From Isoetes taiwanensis (Eukaryota > Streptophyta > Lycopodiopsida > Isoetales > Isoetaceae): DNA of 64,000 bases. The position numbers were made by a program, and so were the translations under genes. Under the pieces are notes generated by a model. It was given only the letters and a program-made list of their open reading frames with translations. It was not told the DNA's origin and made no database searches. Shown one piece after another: positions 33,314-45,700 of this stretch. Numbering within the stretch: the stretch's first letter is position 1; each line of letters starts with the position of its first letter. The stretch spans positions 8,252,610 to 8,316,609 of the forward strand of contig JAJEKV010000023.1 in NCBI GenBank assembly GCA_021234155.1, in the 5' to 3' direction.

Positions 33314-34112
33314 TTATATGGTATGTGGGGTATGGAATAAAGCCTGGAAAGGTTGGGTCCCATTGGATAATGATTTCCTTGAAGGATCCACCCGTTTGGT
33401 GTGTTGGTTATCACTAGAGGTGCTAGTGTATAGCATTTGGTATTAGAGCTAAGGTTCAATTCCTCGTGGCAACATTAGTGTGTTTCATATGCCTGAGGGC
33501 AAGAATGTCGAGGAAGGGAAAGAATTGATATGGCCTGTGGGGTGGAAAGATTGAGTGCCATTGGATAACAATGTCGAGGAAGGGGAAGAATTGATATGGT
33601 CTGTGGGGTATGGGATAAAGCCTGGAAAGATTGAGTGCCATTGGATAACAATGTCGAGGAAGGGTGGGGTATGGGATAAAGCCTAGAAAGATTGTGTCGA
33701 GGAAGGGTAAGAATTGATATGGTCTGTGGGGTATGGGATAAAGCCTGGAGAGATTGAGTGCCATTGGATAACAATGTCGAGGAAGGGGAAGAATTGATAT
33801 GGTCTGTGGGGTATGGGATAAAGCCTGGAAAGATTGTGTCGAGGAAGGGGAAGAATTGATATGGTCTGTGGGGTATGGATAAAGCCTGGAAAGATTGAGT
33901 GCCATTGGATAACAATTTCCTTGAAAGGTTGCGGGCCATTAGATAACGATTTCCTTGGATAAAGCCTGGAAAGGTTGAGGGCCATTGGATAACGATTTCC
34001 TTAAAGTTTGAGGGCCATTTCAATTTCCTTGAAAGGTTGAGGGCCATTTCAATTCAATTTCAAGAACAATTTACTCGAAGGATCCGCTCACTAGAGGTGC
34101 TAGTACTTAACA
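33314..34112 (+). mobile_element. TRIM relative with an amplified internal array
   Basis: Same family as 29175-29489. The left LTR is 33314-33435, ending GTGCTAGTGTATAGCA. A primer site with one mismatch (TGGTATTAGAGC) is at 33438-33449, and the right LTR ends at 34112 (CTTAACA). Between them the polypurine tract and the start of the right LTR are repeated about six times from 33504 to 33920 (TGTCGAGGAAGGGGAAGAAT followed by TGATATGGTCTGTGG...). The unequal spacings are roughly 43 to 80 bases. The minus-strand ORFs here (repeating LSRLYPIPHRPYQF) are accidental products of the array. Confidence 0.75.
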
Positions 34113-34731
34113 TTTCTGTTATATTTGTTATATAAAGAGGGACAACGGGGAATGGACATCGTGGACAAACAATTCGTCTTCAACAGTAACTCAGCGACTT
34201 GCCGCAGTACTTTCGACGACCAGTCTCTGCAGATTAAATCTCTTACTTCGAAATTCTTCCTACTAAGCCTGAACTCTTGTGCGGATTGACGGATTGGAGA
34301 ATCCTTCCATCCTTTGTGAATTCCCGGATTCCTGCCTAAGCCTGCTCTTAAACCTAGCTTCTCCTTGGATTTGCAAATTTGTTTGAGCAGAGTCTCAAGT
34401 GGTTTAAATTGTTTATCCTCAGTCTTTGTCGGAGTTTCCCTTGCTCAGGATAGCCCGTTGGGTGAGAATAGCGCGGTTGGGTGGTCAGCTTTGCCCTTAA
34501 AGGGTGGATTTGTGATTATTTCCTGTGTTTCCTAACAACTGTTGTTGCAGAAACAGGATTGAGTTTGCAGTTAGTTTCAAGCTCGTATCATTTTTTCTTG
34601 TTGATTAGTTAGTTAATTTATCATATCAATGTGCCTATGCCTAAATTTATGAGGAATGTATGAGGCAAATGTATGTATATTTCAGAGCTATCAAAATCGC
34701 GTATCTACCTTGACGTTCTTCTCCATTATCT
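34113..34731. other. Region between TRIM and the 3' end of CFAP44
   Basis: No gene. GTTATATAAAGAGGGAC near 34128 looks like a TATA box of an old LTR. The CFAP44 poly(A) site should lie here on the minus strand but is not identifiable with certainty. Confidence 0.35.
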
Positions 34732-37700
34732 CTAAGGAAACTCTGATCTAAATGTCCTCTTCGTCGTTTGAATATCACCCTCAAGCTTTTTAATTTGGGC
34801 CGCTTGTTTATTTAGTACCTGCATATCATAAAAGAAAAAAAATGTTGAAATGCTGCCAAAGTTGGACGTGAACTAAGAAAGGTGAGCAAAAACTACCTGG
34901 TGGAGGTGATTGAAATCAATTTCCTCCTTTTTCTGCTCAATCAGAGGATCTCTGAACCTGCTTTTAGCTTTTTCTTTCATACCCTGCATAAATTGTTTGG
35001 TAGAAAGATCTGGGTTATCAAGTAAGTACTCTCTTTTAACTCTTCTTAGATTGTCTTAAACGTTACCCGTTCAATATTGTTTATTTTCTCTTTCAAATCA
35101 GCAATCATGTAAAGGGTTGCAGCGTTTTGCTTCATAGCATCTGCAAAGGCATCATATTACTCAATTGTAGACAAGAACATCAAAACTCGCTTAACAACTA
35201 GGCTTACTGGCAAGCTCATCAGTAGCAACAGCAAGCTTGTGATTCCACTCAGCAACTTCATGTGCATAGCCAATTTCTTGATCCCTTACGCGCTCCTTTA
35301 ATTCTATGGTATCCTTCTTCACACGCAAGGTGTCCACTACATCCAAGTCTATAACCTGCCATACAGCATGCCCAACAAAAGGTTTATAGAATAGTCTTCA
35401 ACTTCAATAAACGTTTTGGTTCATACCTGCCCAAATCGTAGCCTCTGAACATCAACAATACGTTCTTCTAAGTCGGCAACCTTAGCTTCCCTTTCCTTCC
35501 TTTCATGATGAAGGTTTTTATGGTGTTTATGCAGGTCCCTTAGCAGGCGTCTTAATGCTGTTTTTTGTTCTACATGTTTCTCAATTGTCAACTTGAGCGA
35601 TTTAAGAGTTGCATCACTAAAGACCAGGCCACCTGACAGGTCGTTTGGAAGTGCTCCATCTATAAAGTATTCTATCTGTAGAAGGTGCAGATATAAGCAC
35701 AAATCCTTCTATCACTTTGATAATAACCTCAGTATAAAAACTAGACCTGATGCATGTATAGTCTCAAAGCCACGTCAATTTGGTTAAGTGCCGTTTGTTT
35801 TTCTCTTTGAAATACTTCCATATCCTTTTTAATGGCCAACATTGCATTCTCTAAAGCCTTTCTCTTTTTCAGCTTGCTTTCCTTTTCCTTTTGGAGCGCT
35901 GATAGAAAACATACAGCATATTTATCACATAAAAGAGGTGCTGGGACAAATGCGAATACTGAAACTAAACATGACATTACAAATAAAAGCAAGATAATGT
36001 AAAAGCTACTAGCTCGCATGTATTTTATATTATATATAAAAAAAAATGACTCTGTGTCAAATACTCACCATCCAATTGCTTAACATTAACAGAAAACACT
36101 TCGTCTACGTCAAGTCTTCTTTCTCGCAAACTGCAAACGCTTTGGTATAAAGCTTCATCGCATCCATTAGGGCAAACCTCCACAATCTGCTTTCCACATC
36201 ATAATATCAGAACACTTTGGGTCATGAAGCACACATTTATTAGACAGTAGATGCCGTCCTTTATTAATAAAGCAAATAGATCATACCTCTTCTTCCTCCT
36301 CTTCATCATCTCCTTCATCTTCCACATCAGAAATTTCTTCTTCCTCGTCCTCCTCACCTGTATCTTTAATGCGCTTGATCTTACGCTGGTAGGTTTTCAG
36401 CAATGCATCTCTGAATGGGTTTTCCTCTCCCATTAGAGACTCAAACTCCAAAAGCAGCTGCTTTTCAAAGTTTCAAGTAAGATAATGTAGTCTAGAACTG
36501 ACAACAAAGGAATTCTATGGTACCTGATGCTTCTGCTCATTTAGAACTCCAATTTCTTGCCTTTTCTGCTCCAATAATTTATCTTGGTCAAGAAGCTTGA
36601 GCTGATAAATACAATTAGAAAAGAAGAATTTTTAGATGAATGATATAGAAATCATGATACTACAAAAAAATAGTTTGCAGCATCATACTTGAAGATCAGC
36701 ATCCTCTTGTAGCTTGGAGGTTAGTCGACCTTCTAATGCTGCTTCTTGAGGCTGCAAACCTTGCAGAAGTCTGAGTTCCTACATTACATGAACAACAGTC
36801 AGAAGTAAATCTAAGACAGAATGCTGTATATATATTGGAAAACAGCACATAGACTTTTATACCATAGACATCCAGAATTCTAGATGGATTTTCATGCAAC
36901 ATCTGGCATAGCATACAGTGGACATACTTCAACCTACAGAATTTTATCTTCTGAAATAAGGGAACAAGGATTGGGTTCATGTTTCTTCAAATCTCCTCCT
37001 ACCTGATAAAGAACCAAAGTTCTCATTTCTGCACCTTTGAAGTTGATTTCATATAAAAACCGTTCGTGCCTCAGTTCCTCCAAATCATTATCAAACTTAT
37101 TTGTCAGTGAGTAGAACTTTTGGAGCAGCCTTTGTTTCTCTAGCTTGACTCTGATATGAAGTGCTTCAAGTTCAGCTTTCTGTAGGAAAAAGGAATCACT
37201 TATCACGACATACTAATTAGAGGATAAAAGAGTACGATATATCCACTGCACATGAATTTCAGAAATGATAATTAACCTCTAGAGGGGATGCAGGAAAAGT
37301 TCGCAAAATAACAGGAAGTCCAGATTCCTCGGTAGGTTTTTCTGCTGGCTCTTTTGATTGTACTGTCTTTGCCTTTGAGTCATCCACTTTCTCTTTCTCT
37401 TTTTCTTTTTCTTTCTCTTTATCAACGTTTTTTGTCATGCCACCAAATCCTCCGAATCCACCAGCTTTGTTTTCCTAAATGGTACAAGGATCTTACACTT
37501 TGAACAAGATACAGTTAAAGACTAGATGATTGATTTAAGTTTCACATATATACTTGATCTTAGCCCGTACCTTCACTTTTTCCTCGGAAGCTCTTAATTT
37601 TTCTTTGAACTCATCTATGTCCTGGAAGATATATCAAATAAACAGGTTTCTTTCTAAAAGAAAATCTTACTGGTACTTTTTTATTCACCTTTGGTGACAC

Positions 37701-39759
37701 AATGCCTCGATCTTCAGGAGACTCATCCTTGAAGGTTTCTGGCATAAACAATGTCTCGCCCTTGATTCTGTAAAATAATCCCAAGAATCATAAAAAGGAG
37801 TCCTTTTTTGTCACTGATGTCGACCCAACATGCAGTAAAACACATCTCAGGGATCTTTAAGCAATTTTAATTATCTGATTTTTTATTTGTACATTTTCTT
37901 TAAATCTTCTGTTTACATTGGTGCCCTAGTTCCCTTTCTTTTTAAGAACCTGATACAGTATCAGCAGGCCTAAACAAACAGTGGAAAGCTGGTACAGTTT
38001 AGCTACTTATCTGCAGTGACAAGTTGCAGTTTTGGAAAAGAAGGGTTAATCAGATTCCTAAAATCAAGTTTGGCACTCGAATCAAGCATTGGAAGAGCCT
38101 AATTATTTAGATCTATTAGAATACAGTTAGTCTAGTCAAGGAGACCTTACTTGAGAATGCGATTTATATCAGCAATTCTTTTGTTCATGTCCTGTATCAT
38201 CTTTTTTATCTTCCGTTTTTTATCCCTCATTTCAAGAAACTTTTTGTTGAATTCCATCTTTTTAGAATGAATAGAACAAAGGAGGATAACTATCTCAGTT
38301 TTCTTCTTCGTGGCATTTGTGCGTAGTTCCTCAGGTATTACATAATGAGGATCAGTTTTCAATTTGAAATCACCTTTGGTTGTTTCTGCCCATTGAATTC
38401 CCGCACTAACATCTTTATTAACATGATTCTGCAAAATTCAAATAAATGTTATACCAACTGCCAAAAGAGAGAATAGAAAATGAATTTATATGCACCTCAT
38501 CTGGTTTTGCATTGACATATTCCAAATAAGCTGCATCTCTCTGTTTCATCTGAATCCTCCTTATATCCTGCTTGGTCAGATGACGATCTTCAAGTATGGC
38601 TTGATCCAATGGAGCTTCCTCTGGCAACTGAAATGTTGTCCAACGTACCCTTCCCTTCACAAAATATCCAACATAAGACCACTTTGAGAATTTTATTCAC
38701 ATCGAAAACACCTTAAGATCACAAAGCTAGCGCTCTAATTCGTTTCAGAAAATTGACGACACCACCACAGGAACCGGAAAATGATTATCTATATTTAAGG
38801 AGAACTGCTGGCCAGGTGGCATTTCAATGTTTTGCATGTTAACATCTATGAGGGCTATTGGTATATGACTCTGAGGGCGATCAGGGTATGAGATTTCGCT
38901 CCACTAAGGAAGAAATTGCTAACAGTAAATAAGCCGTTTTATTGGATTTGAACCAATAATATTCCAATTGGAAATTACGGTATGTGAAAATATAAACAGA
39001 AAATCCGTCACCCTCAAGACTCACTTTATTACATATATTGTAAATAATTACTGTAATAACAAAATAAAAAATTATTGAATACCTCAATCAGATTAGCCAA
39101 AGGATTATGCACTGAGAATAACGGATTTGAACTTTCTGTCTCATTCGCTGAAGCAACAATAGCCTTCACATGAATACAACAACAAACAAATTGGGACATG
39201 ACTGCCAAAGTTGAATAAAATTATTTATGATAATTTGCAATTTTTACTCCTTGACACCAACCAAAGGGCAAAGTTTTCCTTGTCGTGCAATATAACAGTA
39301 CAATAACTCAATTAAAATGTAGTATGAGCCTTAGAGAAATGGAAAAAAACTATTATTACAAGCTTGAAGGGCAAAACATATTGGTATCGGATTGATGTAA
39401 GCCTGACCTGAAACTCGGGAAGTAATTTCTCAGTCCTAAAGCTCCAAACATGCGTACCAGATTGGAATGAATGTAAAACTATGTGCTCAACCTGCAAAGC
39501 AAGGCAAATTTACTAATCTTAGGAACGTAACGCAAGCTCACAGGGTAATTGACATGACGACCTCTAGATTGTCAAGAAAGAACAAATTTACTAATCTTAG
39601 GAACGTAACGAAGCTCACAGGGTAATTGACATGCCGACCTCTAGATTGTCAAGAAAGAACGTCTGCAATTTGGAAAGGGCAATAGATTTCTTCTCACTTT
39701 CCCATAGCATCTCTTTTCGGGCATCTTCAATATTCTGCTGAATCTCCTTTTCAATGATA
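34732..39759 (-). other. CFAP44: CFAP44 exons 21-40: coiled-coil half
   Basis: Exons in transcript order: 39759-39639, 39491-39408, 39163-39083, 38903-38775, 38654-38496, 38428-38151, 37767-37689, 37621-37571, 37474-37277, 37179-37003, 36778-36689, 36601-36524, 36457-36287, 36186-36069, 35898-35747, 35675-35427, 35355-35208, 35140-35067, 34983-34897, 34818-34732. Most encode Glu/Lys/Leu-rich helices. 37474-37277 has a Gly-Phe stretch (GGFGGFGG) followed by a Lys-Glu repeat, and 36457-36287 ends in an acidic run. The exon at 39163-39083 has a weak acceptor, and 38903-38775 has no counterpart I remember in animals; both fit by phase. Confidence 0.8.
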
Positions 39760-42700
39760 CTGTTAAAGAACGTAATGCCATAACGAACTTATAATCCAAG
39801 ATTTCAAGCAGTGGTAAGTTGCCACAAAGAGTCTTAATAGTTATTTTATGACAGAAATAACATTTATTAAAGATCTAGGAGGCATGTGCTTCCTAGACGT
39901 TTAATAAAAGTTATTGCAAACATTTATTAGAAGAAATAACAATAAATATTAAAAATTGTCTCAAAGGTCCTCAATTTGTAGAGGTGCTCTATTTGCCAAT
40001 GTTCTTCCAACTCAATCATATCAGGTCAGAATGGGTATTTCCTCGTCTCCATTTGAGATATGAACTAGGATGAACCAATAAGAATTGCCCCCTTGGTGCC
40101 GGAGGCACATGTATTTTACAGATTCTGTCCACTTCTCAAGCTATGAATCCGTCCAAGTCCTTCTTAGCCTGTTATTGAGGCTTTTGACCCCTTATATCCA
40201 CAGCAGCACTGGAATCAAAATCGTACCAGAAATAGCATTATTGAATTGAACCTGTTTATCTCTTGTTCCTAAGAAATCCGCAATGCCATGGGCACAATCC
40301 AGATCAGTATATTTGGATTTCTTTGGTAAGAAATAGCAAACCGCAATATAAGATTCTGGCAAGTTTGATCCAATGAACCTCGTTTCATCCTCATTTCCAC
40401 AGCCCGCCATATACTGCCTGCAAGTACTAGAAGGCTTTCTTTCATTTCCTATGTTTCAGATTAGCCTCCAGCTTAATCTCCAGCTTAATCCAACCAATCT
40501 CCAGCTGGTGGGAAAGAACTTCATGTTGTTTGGGAGGTCAACATCTAAATAGCCGGCCTCATAATAAAGACATGAGCTCAAATGTTAGAAAAGTTCAGGT
40601 TTGTAGCAGGGTGTTTACCCTTGCGTTCGAGACATAAAGATGCTCCAAATCACTCCTGATATTCTAAGGCAGCTTGCTACCATCTTTCAGAAAGCATGGG
40701 ATTATTTAGAACAGACATATGCATTGAAAGGATTAGGAAGGGTGAAGCATTTTAAACAGCAAATGGAGAAACTCACCATCGAAGAATGCACTGGAACCTC
40801 AAATTATATTCAGAAACTTCAAGAAACTTCGAGCTCTTAAGGAGGAAGTTATTTCTGCAAGAGGGGGTTTCCAAAACCACATTCAACTCGGATGGCAGCA
40901 TAGTAAAGCATCAGGGCAAAGGTATATCCCCAAGAATTTGGCATTGACTATACTGATGTTTTTGTCCGTGTAGCCCAAATGCCAACAATCAGGGCAGTTA
41001 TTGCCTTAGGTGTGAGTAAAGGTTGGCCTATACACCAGCTAAATTTTAAAAGTGTATTCCTGAATGGCAACCTGCACCGAACCATTTTCATAGAGCAGCC
41101 TCAGGGATTTGTGGAAAAGGGAGAAGATGCACTTGTATGCAACCTTAAGAAGAGCTTGTATGGTCTAAAGCAGGCCCCGAGGCGTCGGCATCACAAAATT
41201 TATGTTTTCTTGCTGAAACTTGAACATAAACATTTTACAGCAGACCCAAGTCTCTATTATCAGCAAGCTAATGGTCAAGTATGTATTCTGTCCCATTTAG
41301 GTAGATTATTCCATAATTACAGAGGATGCAGCTCCCCTTATTAAAGATCTTAAGGAGCAACTGAACAAATTATTTGAAATTACAGACCTAGGACTCTTGC
41401 ATTATTGTCTAGGTATTGAAATTTGGCAAAAGGATACTTCTATCATGCTTACCCAAACTAAACATATCAAAGAAGTGTTGCAAAGATTTCATATGGAAAC
41501 CTGCAAGCCAGCTTCTGCTCCATAAGGCCTCAAATTTACCTTGGATATCACTGAAGAACCATGTGATACCACTTTGTTCAAACAACTGGTTGGTTCTCTC
41601 ATCTATGCTACAATTACTAGGCCTGACATAGTATTAAGGAAGCATATTCCCCTTTTGTTTGCGTTAGGATCAGTTTGTGGAGTATCAGCATATGAAACTA
41701 AACCCTAACCCTAATCTATGACGTGGCCTACATATATGCCACCTATATGTGACATGGCCATCTAACTATATAAGCTATCACAGTTCCTTTTTCTAGTTCC
41801 TTCAATCTATCTTTATCGTCTTCAATCTATCTTTACCATCATCTTCTAGAATTTTACTCCGCAAGAAGTTAATCAGCTTATGCGCCATGACTTGGAGTGC
41901 CTTTATGTTTCAAATACATGGGTAAATCCCGTCAAAGATCTGCCTGCTAAAAAGAAATTCTATACGGATAACTTCCTAAATATATCAGCAGATGGTTTCA
42001 TCGTAAGGCCTGGATATTTGGATATTGATCTGAGTGAGATACTCTATGGGGCAGTTTAGAGTGTCATCTCACCAGTTGGAGATTGAGGTTGGTAGGGCGA
42101 AAAATATTAGTAGAAGATCGGAAATGCCCAATGTGCGAACTAAACATGGTTGAGTCAGAAGAACATTTTATTTTTACCTGCCCAACCTACTACATAGAGG
42201 CAGATATCATTGTCTTTTTAGAGACCCCACATCTCTACAACAACTGGTAGATTATTACGATCAGAAATGTGTATCTCACTTTGCATATGGACTATCTCTA
42301 GAAAGGAGAAATATTCTCAAACAAAAGAATCCAACGGGCCTGAAGCAAACAGAAATAACTAATTTCTTTTCATCTGAGTCAAACGATGATAAGATGAAAG
42401 TGGAGTCATCACAGAAGAGGAAGTATCCTGACCCTAAAGGGGTGACTTTGGCACTGTCTAAGAAGATTAAATGATCAGCAGCCATGAAACATAAAAGGTC
42501 TTTCCAGAAGATGCCGAGCATCAAGCACCAAAGCAAGCCAAGAGGGAACAAATGGGCTATCTCCATCAAACCCTATCTGAGCAGATTCTTAGATTTTCAC
42601 TATAAGTTTTGTTAACTTAATATTTTTGCTTCCATTCCCCCTGGAGGTCTTGAAGTCTGTTTGTGTTATGGTCTCATAGACCCTTCGGGTCTTACGTAGA

Positions 42701-45700
42701 CGTTAATAAATCTTTCTTTCTTTCTTTCTTTCTCACGTTTTACACACTTATGCAGATGAATGGCATTCCTCCCATAGGCATACGATCATGTCAAAAAGAA
42801 GGGCTTTCTATCAGCATCCTGAAAGTATTTTTTAGCGTTGTTTGTCTGATTTGCATATCTTTTAGCAATCCTGGTTCGGGGTGCATTCTTCGATCTGAAA
42901 AGGTCACCCTCAAAATCCCACTCCAAATATGTTCCATAAGACTCCCATGAATCAGAACTCAAAATGAAAATTAAGTTTAAAGCAGTATAGATAGTATTCA
43001 TGTATCATTGAATCCGATAGGGGGCTGTAATTGACCTTTGATACTGGTGGAAACAGTAAAGCCTCAACAGCAAGGAGCAAGTAACTCAGGCGTTTGTTCT
43101 ACTATCTGGGAAAACTACGAGGTAATTCATGTTGTTCCTTTTCTTCTGAAAGACTACTCATAGTCCTTTAAGATCAACTTTGGTTCGTATGAGGTAATCC
43201 ATGTTGTTCCTTTTCTTCTGAAAGACTACTTAGTCCTTGAAGATCTAGTTTAGTTCATATGGTTCTTTTCATCGCTGATAAAGAAAAGGGTTATTGGAGC
43301 TGTGTAACTTAGCAATTTCTGGTTAGAAACCTGCCCTTAATGATTAAGAAAGAGACTTGGGTTTAAGAATAGTCTTCAAAGCTCCATACTCTTACTTATA
43401 ACGGGAATCTTATCCCTGTTGAGCGACAAAAGAGGCTGCCGTCCAAACACTTGCGACTCCATAGCTGATGCACTCAAGCATGCCTCCTATAATGGGCACA
43501 ATATGAGAGCTTATCTGATGCCAATAGCTCGGGGCTTCATAGTTCACGCATCAAAATATGCCTTCTGTAATGGGCACAACATGAGCTTATCTGATGCCGA
43601 TTTTAAAGTATATGTCTGTGTTTCTGTTAGTGTTTTTGTTGCATCAAAAAAATTGCGTCAAATGCAATCCCTGTCCAGAAATCTTGGCATGCACCATCTG
43701 AAGATATAGGTAAAATGTTCTAGCTGAGAAGAATGGAGGAATAATATGGAAACATCTATCCAAGCTCATGTTCCCAGCTCTCTTTCTTCATTTGTTCTTG
43801 CTATGCCCAAATAGACATCCTAGGTAAAAAGTAAAAAAAAAAATGTATGCTCCAAGGTATAATCTGCTTCAAGATTTTTACCTTCGTAGACTGGCATCTA
43901 TTTCAAAATCTTCAATTGGAAGTTGCTCACTTGAACTTAGTTGTGCATTTTCTCGTAAGAGACCTGTTAGTGTCATCCGGATATTTTCTATTCTCTCCTT
44001 CACTAAAGACTTTTTCTGCATTGCAAGCCTCAGCTTGCTTTCTTCCTCAGTTTTTTGTTTGTCTTCTTCAATGCTATATACATTTAACCCTACATCTTCT
44101 GCATCCGCTTTATCCTCGAGTTCTGCCATCTACAAATTGTCAAGTAGAGTAAACCTAAAGAAGTTATGTTAAATATACAACAAATATTAGAATGAACCAG
44201 ACAGAGATTGATTGAGAAGAGAATATTTATTAGCACCATTTGAAGTTCTTAAATCTATGACACCAACCTGCATCTGGCATCTTTCTAACTCAAAATTGCA
44301 TGCAAGTACGCCTCCAAAAACGTAAATTCAGAACCAACCCATATTTGTAAGTATCCTACAATTCTATCTACGATGACGGATTTCTAGTTCGAGAGGATAC
44401 AGTATGTGTCCTATCAAAACATCCATTGAATTGCTTAAAGATATTTCTAGTTCGAGAGGACACAGTATGTGTCCTATAAAAACATCCAATGAATTGCTTA
44501 AAGACATTTCATTCAGCCGTATGAGATCTCTTTTAATTTTAGGTTTTGCATGATGCACCTCTTGCATAGCAGGTGGGCGTTGCATCCATTGATTTCAGAT
44601 GTATCAAGATACAATATAGGAATAACAAGAAAAAAAATAAAAATTCAGATGCACTGCAAATCCAAAATAGGCTCTTTGACTGTTTGTCTTTCTGCTGCAT
44701 CTCATTTTGACTTCCTAAAAAAAATTGTTACTGCTTTGCAAGTTTGAGCATACCTCCACCTTGGATTTCCCCAGCTTTATCTGAAGCAGCATGAGGAATT
44801 TGTACCACGCCACAAAAGATGCCATATAAGCCATGCATGTGTCATGGGAGCACCACATCCTGGCTACAACATCCTTCTCTTGGAGGAACTTGTACCACAC
44901 CACAAAGATGCCATATAAGCCATGCATGCATCATGGGAGCACTACGGTGTTTGAGAAAGGGCTGGCTACAAGGTTTTTTTATAGATTTCAAAATAATTAA
45001 GGGGTTCCTTATAAACCTCAACCCTCGCAATCCAACATGATTTTGAGGATAATTACAATTAAAATGTATGTGACAGCGGAATATGCATAATAGCCAGACC
45101 TGTCTCTATTGCAGTCTCTTTATATGCTGGAGCTAAAATTGCCTCATCCAGCTTGTTTATAACAAAGCTCCCATCATGAGCAACGCTTGCCTAACAACAA
45201 GAAAGACTTCTCAGCCAAGAGGGATGTGTACAAGTTACATTTAGAAAAACATGAGGAGCATACCAAATATCGGTCATCGTAACTCAGAACAGCACCACCT
45301 ACAATGCCAACAAAGCTATCGTGCAGAGTACCCTGTTTTAAAGAAAATAACATTTACCTCAAGTTTCATCTTATGTTCTCCTTTCAGGACATAATAAAGT
45401 TCCACTTGTCACAGATCTCATATCAAATGACACCACATGAAAACAATAACAAAGATTTATTACCATATGTGAGGGCCACAGTTTTCATTCCTGACCTGTT
45501 ACACAGATAGTAAATAACCCACGGATATCGGGGCTTCCCATGGTTTACCTAAACTGGAACACCAGTAACCTTACTAGGATGGGTCCATATCATCCCAAGT
45601 TATTTCACATTTAAATATTAGAAAAACTATAACTTAACCACAGATGAGGTGGGGTGGGCTGAAGAGGGCTGGGCTGGGGTGGGGGGGATGAGATCTCTCT

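Noticed and set aside
33456-34047. Three overlapping minus-strand ORFs repeating LSRLYPIPHRPYQF
   Set aside because: They are translations of the TRIM internal array in several frames; there is no gene.
37380-37430. TTTCTC/TTTTC microsatellite
   Set aside because: It lies inside a CFAP44 exon and encodes a Lys-Glu repeat in frame, so it is coding sequence.
38935-38965. tRNA T-arm-like hairpin TATTGGTTCAAATCCAATA on the minus strand
   Set aside because: No A box, anticodon arm or acceptor stem upstream; a chance hairpin in a CFAP44 intron.
40192-40410. 72-codon minus-strand ORF in a CFAP44 intron
   Set aside because: It looks somewhat protein-like, but I recognise no family, and it does not fit CFAP44 by phase.
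41695-41715. Telomere-like AAACCCTAACCCTAAT
   Set aside because: Only two degenerate units next to a copia relic; too short for an interstitial telomere.
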